From a bacterium (GTDB lineage: Bacteria; Auribacterota; UBA3054; JAPLST01), in the NCBI GenBank assembly GCA_026398485.1, contig JAPLST010000381.1, positions 1 through 32,942 of the forward strand: a DNA stretch of 32,942 nucleotides. The letters run 5' to 3'. Made by a program: the position numbers and the translations under genes. This document shows positions 22,392 to 29,718 of this stretch, one piece after another; the stretch's first letter is position 1; each line of letters opens with the position of its first letter. The notes below the pieces were generated by a model. The model did no database searches and had not been told where the DNA came from. It saw only the letters and a program-made list of their open reading frames with translations.

Positions 22392-24977
22392 ATGGGATCA
22401 GGAACTGCACGCCGTGCCGCAGGCTTGAGTATCTGCTTGCTCGCGATGGTTTGCGCCGGGCGCGTGCGCGCCGAGGCGACGTCCAACATTGTGGCCGACA
22501 TCCTTATTGTGGGCAACAATCGTGTGGCGGAAAAAGTGATTCGCGACCAATTGCAGACCAAGGTCGGCGAGTATTACGACAACGAGACAGCCAAGAAAGA
22601 CAGTGAGGCGCTGATGAAGCGCGGCGACTTCGCCGAGGTGCTGATCGAGCAAGAGCCGCAAGACGGCAAAGTCGTGCTGACCTATCGCATCACCGAGCGG
22701 CCGCTGATCGGCACGCTGTCGATTGTGGGCGCCAAGTTCATTAAACTGGCCAAGATCGAGGCGGTGATCAAGTCGAAGGTGCGCATGACGGCCGACCCGT
22801 CGGTGTTTAAGAACGACGTTGAACGCATCAAGGAATTGTACGCCAACAAGGGCTATGCCCAGGCCAAGGTCGCGTATACGGTGACGGCGGGCACGAATGC
22901 GGCCAGCGTGGCGGTGGTGTTCAACATCGTTGAGGGGAATCCGTCGTATGTCAAGCAAGTGACGATCAGCGGCAACACCAACATCAGCACGATGCAGATT
23001 GAGTGGGCGATGGAGACGAAGCCGCGCCTGCTGGTGCTGTTCCGCACGGGCGTGTTTGATGAGTACACCTTGAAAGAGGACATGTACCGGATCACGGAGC
23101 TGTACCAGAAAGCGGGCTACGTCGAGGCGCGGGCGATCTACGCGTTTGAGCCGACCAAGGAAAAGGACGGCTTGGCGGTGCGGGTGCGGATCATCGAGGG
23201 GCCGCCCTACACGGTCGGTAAAATCAAGATCACGCAACTCCGGATGAAAGGCGGCATGGCCACCAATCTGTTTTATGAAGTGGGTTTGTACCGGGGCGGG
23301 AAGTATTCGCCGCAGGCAATGGAGAACGACGCCGACGCGCTGCGCAATTATTACCGCGCGTTTGGCTATGCCGACGCGATGGTCACCACCAAAGCGATCA
23401 TGTCGCCCAAATCGCGCCCCGGGCAGAAAGTGGTGGATGTGCAGTATGTGGTCAAGGAGCGCACCATTTACGATTTCGGCAATGTCGAGGTGACAGGCAA
23501 CAGCAAAACCAAGCGCGAAGTCATCTTGCGGGAGCTGAACGTGAAGCCGGGTGATCGCTACAATTTCTACCGGCTCGAGACCAGCAAGCAACGCTTGATG
23601 AACCTGGATTATTTCGACAAGGTGGACGTGCGCGACGTGACCAGCAAGAGCGTGCCGAATGCCAAGGACGTGTATGTTGATGTGAAGGAGAAAAACACCG
23701 GCAAGCTCGGGTTTGGCGCGGGCTATTCCTCGGTTGACTCGTTTGTCGGCTTCGCGGAAGTGTCGCAGTCGAATTTCGACGCGCTCAACTGGAACAAATG
23801 GTTTGTCGGCGGCGGACAGAAAGTGCGGCTGCGCGCCGAGATCGGCAACAAACGCCAGGACATCGTCTTCAGTTTCACCGAACCGTATTTCCTGTACGAC
23901 ACGCTGCATGGCCGCAAAGTGTCGGCCGGCTTTGATCTGTTTGCGCGCAACTGGGACTTTCTGGCGCCCGACTACCGCATCCAGCGCCTGGGTGGCGATC
24001 TGCGCCTGGGCACGCCGGTCAATTTTGATTGGGTGCCGTACTTGGGCAAATACATCGGCTCGATCCGCGCGGACTTGACGGCCATTGGCGAGATCATCAA
24101 AGTGGATGTCGGCGACACGCTCGATTACGGCAATCGCGTGCTGAACAGCGATGCGCGCCTGATCCAGTGGGTGAATCCCAACACCGGCCGGCTGCGCATG
24201 ATTTATCCCGGCTGGGCCTTTGCCACCAAGGACAAGTATCTGGAGGAAGACGCCGGCACCTTTGTCCAGTTTGCCCCGGTGCTGACCTTCACGCGCGACA
24301 CGCGCGACAGCATTACCCTGCCCACCAGCGGCGGCGAATCAAAGCTGATCGGCAAGGCCGGCATGGGCAGCACGTTTTATGGCTTGGGCGAACTCAAGCA
24401 CGAACAGTATTTCAAGATGTTTGAGACGTTTCAGCGCAAACCCAACACGGTCATGGGGGTCGGCAACCTGTTTGGCGGGCCGCACGTGCTGGAAGTGCGC
24501 GGCGCAGTCGGCTTTGCGACACCGAACACGCCGATGTTCGACCGCTTCTTCATGGGCGGCCCGTACGAAATGCGCGGCTTTGGTTATCGCATGGTCGGCC
24601 CGAAGGATTTCATCGGGCAGAATCCGCTGGGCGGCACGTCCAAGCTGTTCGGCTCCGTGGAATACACGTTTCCCATCTATGAGTACAGTGAAAAATTCAG
24701 CGTGCGCGGCGCAATCTTCATGGACGTCGGCAATGTCTGGTACAAGTCCCGCAAATACACGCTGGGGACGATCGACCAGAACGGCAATTGGTATGCCTAC
24801 AATGAGACGCGCGACAATTTCGGCGAGATCAACCTGACCGGCGGCATGGGCCTGCGCGTGAATTTGCCGATTGGGCCGCTGCGCTTTGACTATGGCATCC
24901 CCTTCATTCGTGACAGTGAATCACAAAACTGGAAGCCATTTGACGGCTTCTCCTTCAACGCCGGAGCATCCTTCTAA
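22392..24977 (+). CDS. bamA: Outer-membrane assembly factor BamA
   Basis: An 861-aa protein with a signal peptide (cleavage about residue 27, VRA/EA), five POTRA repeats (about 33-430, with ITERP, IVEGNPSYVKQVTISGNTN, IIEGPPYTVGKIKI and DFGNVEVTGNSKTKREVI-type ends) and a 16-strand barrel (about 440-861). MRGF near residue 727 is the loop-6 (V/I)RGF motif essential in Omp85 proteins, and the chain ends in Phe, the usual barrel signal. GGAG lies 8 bases before the ATG. It inserts beta-barrel proteins in the outer membrane, confirming a diderm host. The stop overlaps the next start (TAATG). Confidence 0.95.
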   Translation: MGSGTARRAAGLSICLLAMVCAGRVRAEATSNIVADILIVGNNRVAEKVIRDQLQTKVGEYYDNETAKKDSEALMKRGDFAEVLIEQEPQDGKVVLTYRITERPLIGTLSIVGAKFIKLAKIEAVIKSKVRMTADPSVFKNDVERIKELYANKGYAQAKVAYTVTAGTNAASVAVVFNIVEGNPSYVKQVTISGNTNISTMQIEWAMETKPRLLVLFRTGVFDEYTLKEDMYRITELYQKAGYVEARAIYAFEPTKEKDGLAVRVRIIEGPPYTVGKIKITQLRMKGGMATNLFYEVGLYRGGKYSPQAMENDADALRNYYRAFGYADAMVTTKAIMSPKSRPGQKVVDVQYVVKERTIYDFGNVEVTGNSKTKREVILRELNVKPGDRYNFYRLETSKQRLMNLDYFDKVDVRDVTSKSVPNAKDVYVDVKEKNTGKLGFGAGYSSVDSFVGFAEVSQSNFDALNWNKWFVGGGQKVRLRAEIGNKRQDIVFSFTEPYFLYDTLHGRKVSAGFDLFARNWDFLAPDYRIQRLGGDLRLGTPVNFDWVPYLGKYIGSIRADLTAIGEIIKVDVGDTLDYGNRVLNSDARLIQWVNPNTGRLRMIYPGWAFATKDKYLEEDAGTFVQFAPVLTFTRDTRDSITLPTSGGESKLIGKAGMGSTFYGLGELKHEQYFKMFETFQRKPNTVMGVGNLFGGPHVLEVRGAVGFATPNTPMFDRFFMGGPYEMRGFGYRMVGPKDFIGQNPLGGTSKLFGSVEYTFPIYEYSEKFSVRGAIFMDVGNVWYKSRKYTLGTIDQNGNWYAYNETRDNFGEINLTGGMGLRVNLPIGPLRFDYGIPFIRDSESQNWKPFDGFSFNAGASF

Positions 24978-25642
24978 TGCAGGCAGACCATTACAGGCCG
25001 CGCGGGCGGCGGCTGGCTGCGCTGGGCTTGGCGGGCGTGCTGCTGGCCGGCTGCGCGATGATCACCAGCGAGAACATCAACGACGCGGCGGACTTTCAGA
25101 GCGATCATGTCAAACTGGCGGTGCGGGCGCAGTATCGCTCGATGGCGATATTGCCGTTTGAAAACCAGACCGATTACTCGAGCGCAACCCAGTATGCGCG
25201 CCAATCATTCTTCGGCTGCATGGCGGCCTACAAACGCTACGCCCTGCAGACCTTGGACGAAACGGATGCGCGACTGGCCAGCCTGCCGCGCTCGGCCGTG
25301 GACCCGGCGCAGTACGCCAAGCTGCGCGCCGCGCTGGACGTCGATCTGCTGGCCTTCGGCTATGTGATTGAGCAAGACCACACGTACGGCGTGGTCTATG
25401 GCCGGAATGCCGTGCGGGTCAAGCTGCTGCTGGTGGATGCCGCCACGGGCGCCACCGTCTGGCAGTCGGAGGAAGGCCGCTCGCGCACCTTGCTGGGCAT
25501 GAGTTTTATGTCAACCTTCGATAATGAATATATGTGGGGACGCGAGATCATGAACCGCTACAATGAACTGTTCCGCGACATGATTGCGACCTTGCCGGAC
25601 TGCACGGTTAAACCAACAGGCCAACTGCGGGAGAAACAATGA
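24977..25642 (+). CDS. GNA1162-like lipoprotein
   Basis: A 221-aa protein with lipobox LLAGC (Cys26), so lipid-anchored. After it, AILPFENQTDYSSATQYAR is the typical start of the GNA1162 (DUF799) fold, which is related to TolB/CsgG N-terminal domains. The rest (LDVDLLAFGYVIEQDH, VRVKLLLVDAATGATVWQ) fits. It is co-translated with bamA and the next gene (overlaps of 1 and 4 bases), so it may belong to an outer-membrane assembly or export unit. Function of the family is not settled. Confidence 0.78.
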   Translation: MQADHYRPRGRRLAALGLAGVLLAGCAMITSENINDAADFQSDHVKLAVRAQYRSMAILPFENQTDYSSATQYARQSFFGCMAAYKRYALQTLDETDARLASLPRSAVDPAQYAKLRAALDVDLLAFGYVIEQDHTYGVVYGRNAVRVKLLLVDAATGATVWQSEEGRSRTLLGMSFMSTFDNEYMWGREIMNRYNELFRDMIATLPDCTVKPTGQLREKQ

Positions 25643-26364
25643 ACAAGCAAGCAAGAAGTGCGCGGCTGGCCGTGCTGGGTGTGCTGGTGGCGCTGCTGCC
25701 GCTGGCGGCGTCAGCCTTGAAAATGACGGATTATATCGGCGTGTTTTATTTCAACGGCGGCGCCTTTACCAATGCCACGCTGATGCTGAACCGCTACAAG
25801 ATCGTGACCAAGCACGGGCGCACGGCGGATGCCCATCCGATCCCGGGCCTGTGGAAATGGCGGCCGGTCAAGAAAAACATCCTTCTGTTCTGGCCGGATG
25901 CGCAGATGGAAGTCCACGCCCTCGACCTGGACAATCTGACGGGCTCCTACACCAAGACCGGCTTTGCGCCGTTCAACTGCACCTTGACGCGCACGAACCT
26001 GACCGTCGTGGACGTGGTCGTCAACCGGACGCGCAAGCATAATATGTTTGGGATGGCCTTGTCGAGCGAGATCAAATACCTGCCGCTGCCGCAATTGCGG
26101 ATTGTGGTCTATGCCCGTTTTGGCACGAATGCTTTTCTGCAAACGCCCGCGCATTTGTTCCGTCCGCTCGGCGCGTTCGTTCATGCGCTGCCCGTCGGCT
26201 ATGATTTTGTGGAAGCGTACGTGATCAGCAACGGCTTTGTGCCGCCGCCCGTGCTGCTCAATCCGCTGCCGGTGGATGGCTCGAACGTGTGGGCCTTTGA
26301 CTGGGCCACCAACAATTTCAAGTATTTCGACCGCAGCACGACCAACAATCCGAACGTGTTCTAA
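25639..26364 (+). CDS. Exported protein of unknown function
   Basis: A 241-aa protein with a signal peptide (MNKQARSARLAVLGVLVAL..., cleavage about residue 26, ASA/LK). The mature part is beta-rich with no recognised domain; it contains a calycin-like N-terminal stretch (YIGVFYFNGG, GLWKWRPVKKNILLFWP). A GGGAG ribosome site overlaps the end of the GNA1162-like gene (ATGA overlap). A 9-bp stem hairpin follows directly after the stop. Probably periplasmic or outer-membrane associated. Confidence 0.7.
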   Translation: MNKQARSARLAVLGVLVALLPLAASALKMTDYIGVFYFNGGAFTNATLMLNRYKIVTKHGRTADAHPIPGLWKWRPVKKNILLFWPDAQMEVHALDLDNLTGSYTKTGFAPFNCTLTRTNLTVVDVVVNRTRKHNMFGMALSSEIKYLPLPQLRIVVYARFGTNAFLQTPAHLFRPLGAFVHALPVGYDFVEAYVISNGFVPPPVLLNPLPVDGSNVWAFDWATNNFKYFDRSTTNNPNVF

Positions 26365-26365
26365 C

Positions 26366-26386
26366 ATTCTTGCGGAGCGCAAGAAT
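26366..26386 (+). terminator. Hairpin after the bamA unit
   Basis: ATTCTTGCG / CGCAAGAAT, a perfect 9-bp stem with GAG loop, starting 2 bases after the stop at 26364. Followed by TATGTTTGC, only moderately U-rich. Confidence 0.5.
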
Positions 26387-26447
26387 TATGTTTGCAGTGA
26401 TTGGGAGCGCCCGCCGCGTCGCGAAGTTTGTGCTTTGCGAAGGGAAC

Positions 26448-26494
26448 GCCGATCGCCAGATCGGCTGAAGGTAAGTGCGATCGCCCGATCGCAC
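26448..26494 (+). repeat. Two adjacent hairpins
   Basis: GCCGATC/GATCGGC with a 4-nt loop (26448-26465), then GTGCGATCG/CGATCGCAC with a 2-nt loop (26475-26494). The second is flanked by AAGG and CCTT. Possible structured RNA or repeat. Confidence 0.5.
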
Positions 26495-26664
26495 CTTCTG
26501 CAGGAAGGCGCCGCGCACGCGCGGCCGGCATATCATAAGTAGCACGGGCTTGCCGCGTTCCCCGCGGTGATGACGATGCCGCACAGCAAACGTGGCGAAC
26601 CTTCGCATCTACCAATAGAGCTTTGCGTCCTATAGTCGATCTGCATGCTCTCTCAGCGGGATCT

Positions 26665-26856
26665 ACTGTCAATGCATGCCGCTGCCCTAACCTCTGCATG
26701 CACTCTGCTGCAAAAAAAATTAAGTGTCAAGTGTTCACGCCTGACCCCACTCAGCCCTCAACTGTCAATGCATGCCGCTGCCCTAGCCTCTGCATGCACT
26801 CTGCTGCAAAGAAAATTAAGTGTCAAGTGTTCACGCCTGACCCCACTCGGCCCCCT
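26665..26856 (+). repeat. 96-bp tandem duplication with CACGCCTGACCC repeats
   Basis: Two units, 26665-26760 and 26761-26856, differ at only a few positions. Each begins ACTGTCAATGCATGCC, contains TGCATGCACTCTGCTGC, an A-rich AAATTAAGTGTCAAGTG and the CACGCCTGACCCCACTC core. The core spans 26722-26752 and 26818-26850. 96 is a multiple of 3, so both copies read as a 32-residue repeat, but nothing shows that it is translated. Confidence 0.85.
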
Positions 26857-27053
26857 CGATTGTAGTCGCCTGCATGTGCCGACGGACTTGGCTCAATCGG
26901 CGCACGGATTCAAACGGCGCGGCCTGTCGTCAGCGCAGCTCAGGCAGGCAATTTCACTGTGCAGATCAGGCTGGTAAGGTCTACAAACGGCCTGTTGTGA
27001 AGCTAAGTAACTCATGGCTATGCTTTGCCATGGTCCGCCCTCAATGGTCTGGT

Positions 27054-27074
27054 GTACACTGCACGCCTGACCCA
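27054..27074 (+). repeat. CACGCCTGACCC repeat, short copy
   Basis: TGTACACTG followed by CACGCCTGACCC (27062-27073). A third copy in this region, 45 bases before the end of the low-GC lipoprotein gene. Confidence 0.55.
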
Positions 27075-27118
27075 ATTTCTCCTCTTGAACGTCCGACCTC
27101 GCTGTCCCTCTTTGGGTG

Positions 27119-27574
27119 CTACTCGGAGCCAGAACTGACATGGCCGATTGCCAGGTTTGTTATATTGTGCGCGTTTAATTCCTCAATTAGTTCACATACC
27201 ACATTGCTTGCCTCCTCTGAAAATGTTCCTCTAGGAAACTCAAACACGTCTATCTTGACCTGATTCTCTTTTGCCATTCTGAGGTTTATGCTTATAGTTC
27301 CTCCCACCGCTCTGCGCCGCCACCACTTACATGTTACAATATAGTCACCCTCTTGATATCCATTGTGTTCTATGTATCCTTTTCGCGAGGCGTAGTCTGC
27401 ACATATATCTCTAATGTTCTTAAGTGCGACACTGGTCGCAACGTTTTTGCCAGGAGAACCTGTCGTACTATCCTGCACATCTAGTACAGAAATGGTCTGC
27501 ACACGACCAAAGTCGCATGCAGTCAATAATGAAATGCTGGACATTAGAACTACTGATTTAATGTATGTTTGCAT
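27119..27574 (-). CDS. Low-GC lipoprotein, unknown
   Basis: A 151-aa product with a lipoprotein signal (MQTYIKSVVLMSSISLLTAC, lipid-bearing Cys20). The mature part has no recognised domain; it holds a few Cys (DICADYASRKG, VTCKWWRRR). AAGG lies 8 bases before the ATG. Codon use is AT-rich compared with all neighbours except the 5666-5992 gene, and like that gene it abuts CACGCCTGACCC repeats. Probably transferred DNA. Confidence 0.7.
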   Translation of the reverse strand: MQTYIKSVVLMSSISLLTACDFGRVQTISVLDVQDSTTGSPGKNVATSVALKNIRDICADYASRKGYIEHNGYQEGDYIVTCKWWRRRAVGGTISINLRMAKENQVKIDVFEFPRGTFSEEASNVVCELIEELNAHNITNLAIGHVSSGSE

Positions 27575-27613
27575 ATTTAGACCTTGCGCAGGTGCCTGGC
27601 GCGGTTTTTGTCC

Positions 27614-27709
27614 TTAAGGATGCTCGCGCGTCAGATCAAGCGGCGTGTTATAAATGCTGTTATGCACTGCCTTGGCACTCAGTTTTGCACCAGCTTTGCT
27701 GTAGCTCAT
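27614..27709 (-). CDS. 31-aa ORF with strong ribosome site
   Basis: The minus strand has AGGAG 6-7 bases before the ATG at 27709, then an ORF of 31 codons (starts MSYSKAGAKL, ends LDLTREHP). It lies 32 bases after the broken psd and before the low-GC lipoprotein. Too short to recognise; it may be a real small protein or a fragment left by rearrangement. Confidence 0.4.
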   Translation of the reverse strand: MSYSKAGAKLSAKAVHNSIYNTPLDLTREHP

Positions 27710-27741
27710 CGTTCTCTCCTATGCGTCCGGATAGTGCTGTA

Positions 27742-28418
27742 CTAACGCCAGACACCGAGGCGCTCGCCGATTTTGACCGGCGCGCCGCTTGCCAGGTCGG
27801 CGCGCAGCGTGATGGCATCGCGCGCAAACAGCAGCAGCACCATCGAGCCGAATTCAAAGCGGCGGCGAACAACACGCGTCCGTGCGGATGCGCCAACTCG
27901 GTGATGATGCGCTGGTTGCGTATGGGCGTGTCGGGCCGGCGCTGCAGTGCGGCAGGATAGACCGGATGCAATGCCGCGCCCATCCGCCAGGTGCGCACAA
28001 CTCGTCCGGCACACGGCGTGTACAAGCGATGACAATCGGCGGGGGACAGATAGATGCCGATGAATGCGCCGCCGCGAAACGCATCATCCAACGGGCCGAA
28101 TACATCCGCCAGTGTTGCCGGATGCCCTTTTACCAAGACAAGTTCACCATCGCGCGCATAGCCGCAGGCGACAATCCGGCCATCCACGGGCGCGACAATT
28201 GCGGCCGGATCCGGATCGCACAAGCGCGCGCCCGGCTTGAGGGTACGGGTGAAAAACTGCATCAGGGAGGCATACTGGTCGAGCGGCTGAGCCGCCTCGC
28301 CCATGTTGATGTGGTAGAACCAGGCGAAACCGCGGATCAGCAGGCGCACCAGCCAGCGCGGCCGCTGCAATTGCGCGAGGGTGTGGGCACACGTGCCAGA
28401 AAACGTGCTGAAGATCAT
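27742..28418 (-). pseudogene. psd: Phosphatidylserine decarboxylase, broken by internal deletion
   Basis: The enzyme would make phosphatidylethanolamine in the inner membrane. From 28418 the frame reads a good N-terminal part: Asp79 in APVDG, His130 in SPADCHRLY, GALHPV-like text and IITELAHPHGRVLF (residues 171-184). It then runs into nonsense (SARWCCCC). The true C-terminus, RFEFGSMVLLLF with LASGAPVKIGERLG, is in another frame, ending at 27742. About 30-50 codons, including the VGATxVGSI block, are missing between, so an out-of-frame deletion is likely near 27862. The pyruvoyl-forming site reads FGSM instead of LGST/GST. It starts with an ATGA overlap on ispH. Confidence 0.7.
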
Positions 28419-29249
28419 GTGAACGATTCCAAGCGGGTGATGACGGCGGCGATCAGCCAATCCGGCGTGGACGAGCCGGCGGTGACGCCAACGGCGGCGC
28501 AGCCGGTAAAGTCGCCCGGCTGCAGGTCGTCGGCATGCTCAACGTGGAACGTGCGTGCGCCGCATTCGCGGCAGATCTGCTCGAGCCGGTTGGTGTTGGC
28601 GCTGTGCCGGTCGCCGATGATGACCATGGCGGCGACGCGTGCACACAGCGCGCGTGCTTCGGCTTGCGTGCGCGAGGTGGCGTGGCAGCGCGTGTCTTCA
28701 ACAATGACGTTGGTGAAGCGCGCGGTGATGGCGCCGACCAGCGTAGTGAAGGTGGTCGCGTCGAGGGTGGATTGGGCCACGACCGTGATGGGTGTCGCCG
28801 GCGGCAGGTTTGGCAGATCCGCCGCCGCGGTATGCACGACATGGCCGCGCGTGTCGCAGAAACCCAGCAAACCGATCACCTCGGCATGCGCGGCATCACC
28901 CAAGATGAAGACGGTGCGGCCGGCCTGGTGCGCCGCGGCAATCAGGTGCTGGATTTTCTCGACATGCGGGCAGGTGCCGTTGACCAGCGCAAAGCCGGCC
29001 TGCTGCAGCCGCGCGGTGGCGTGCGGCTGCACGCCATGGGCGCGAATGATGATGAGCGCGTCCGGCGCAAGCCGCGCGAGGGCGGCATCGTTGGCATCCG
29101 GCGGAATAACGCGGATGCCATGCTGGGTCAAGCGCTCGATAACGGCATTGTTGTGAATCAACGGGCCGAAGGTGTAGACCGGCCGGGTGCCGGACGACGC
29201 GCCGGACGCCCCAGCAGAAGCCGGCATGCTGTGCGAGCAGGATCGTCAT
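28415..29249 (-). pseudogene. ispH: 4-hydroxy-3-methylbut-2-enyl diphosphate reductase, broken near N-terminus
   Basis: IspH is the last enzyme of the MEP isoprenoid pathway, with a [4Fe-4S] cluster on three Cys. One frame from 29249 gives MTILLAQHAGFCWGVRRVVR (with Cys12 of GFCxGV). The rest, RPVYTFGPLIHN through TCPHV, RCHATSRTQA, HSANTNRL and AGSSTPD, is in a second frame ending at 28415. About 12 residues between GVxR and PVY expected from E. coli IspH are absent at the junction (about 29190). This fits a small out-of-frame deletion. All other motifs are intact, so the lesion is recent or an assembly error. The end overlaps psd (ATGA). Confidence 0.72.
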
Positions 29250-29279
29250 GGTTCAGGGAATGCGAATATCGAATATCCA

Positions 29280-29309
29280 ATCCCGCCTTTGACGGGACTC
29301 CAAGCAGCA
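29280..29309 (+). repeat. GGGACTCCAAGCAGCA repeat copy
   Basis: ATCCCGCCTTTGACGGGACT, then CCAAGCAGCA. CCCG..CGGG forms a stem, with the conserved GGGACTCCAAGCAG tail. Confidence 0.7.
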
Positions 29310-29326
29310 AGGAATAACCAATGATG

Positions 29327-29354
29327 ATCCCGCCGCTGGCGGGACTCCAAGCAG
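29327..29354 (+). repeat. GGGACTCCAAGCAG repeat copy
   Basis: ATCCCGCCGCTGGCGGGACT, then CCAAGCAG. Stem CCCGCC/GGCGGG around a short loop. Directly repeated with the copy at 29280-29309, 47 bp apart. Confidence 0.7.
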
Positions 29355-29556
29355 AGTTCTGCGCAGATACTTCGCACTTGGATATTGAGTGTTCGATATG
29401 GAATATTCATCAGCGGTTCAGCTATGCTGGAGGAAAAACCTTCGCAACGATAGTTTTTTAGTGCAGCGCTGGTCTTCTTCGTGTCTTCTAAATTCTCGCG
29501 CGGCGCGATAATTTATAAAGCGGCCGGGGGTCGCATGAAAGTAGTGCCGTGCCTGC

Positions 29557-29595
29557 TGTTCAATGTTCAATGTTCGATGTTGAATGTTCAATGTT
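29557..29595 (+). repeat. TTCAATG heptamer array
   Basis: About five imperfect 7-mers, TGTTCAATGTTCAATGTTCG then ATGTTGAATGTTCAATGTT. It gives the NIQHRTLNIEQ-type translation often annotated by mistake in PVC genomes. Confidence 0.7.
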
Positions 29596-29644
29596 AATCT
29601 CTGCTTCGTGGCCATAGTATCTGACCTACGGCGGGATTCAGGGG

Positions 29645-29700
29645 AAAATGATTTTGGTGCAAAATCATTTTGTGCAAAATGAATGGCGACAATTCATTTT
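29645..29700. repeat. Nested AT-rich inverted repeats
   Basis: AAAATGATTTTG / CAAAATCATTTT (perfect 12-bp arms, 29645-29671) is followed by AAAATGAAT / ATTCATTTT (9-bp arms, 29676-29700). The second lies 19 bases beyond the UvrC-like stop and could act as its terminator on the minus strand. Confidence 0.6.
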
Positions 29701-29718
29701 TATAGCATTGAATATTCA

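Larger units (their letters stand above)
26365..27118. other. 750-bp repeat- and hairpin-rich gene-free stretch
   Basis: No convincing gene. It contains tandem hairpins (26366-26510), a 96-bp tandem duplication (26665-26856) and three CACGCCTGACCC copies. Open frames here are low-complexity or opposite to the lipoprotein gene. Confidence 0.6.
29250..29718. other. Repeat-filled stretch between ispH and the UvrC-like gene
   Basis: No gene is supported; the 65-codon frame on the minus strand is a translation of the TTCAATG array. It holds two REP-type copies, the TTCAATG array (29557-29595), AT-rich inverted repeats (29645-29700) and a 13-bp direct repeat at 29401-29413 and 29710-29722. Confidence 0.65.

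Noticed and set aside
26623-26977. Short plus-strand ORFs with repeated 32-residue units
   Set aside because: They arise from the 96-bp tandem repeat and CACGCCTGACCC elements; no ribosome site.
26665-27074. CRISPR array
   Set aside because: Only two 96-bp units, no spacers between short constant repeats and no cas genes.
26874-27263. 129-codon plus ORF
   Set aside because: Overlaps the lipoprotein gene in antisense and a repeat; no ribosome site or domain.
29418-29615. 65-codon minus ORF (NIQHRTLNIEQ)
   Set aside because: Translation of the TTCAATG array, a frequent false gene.
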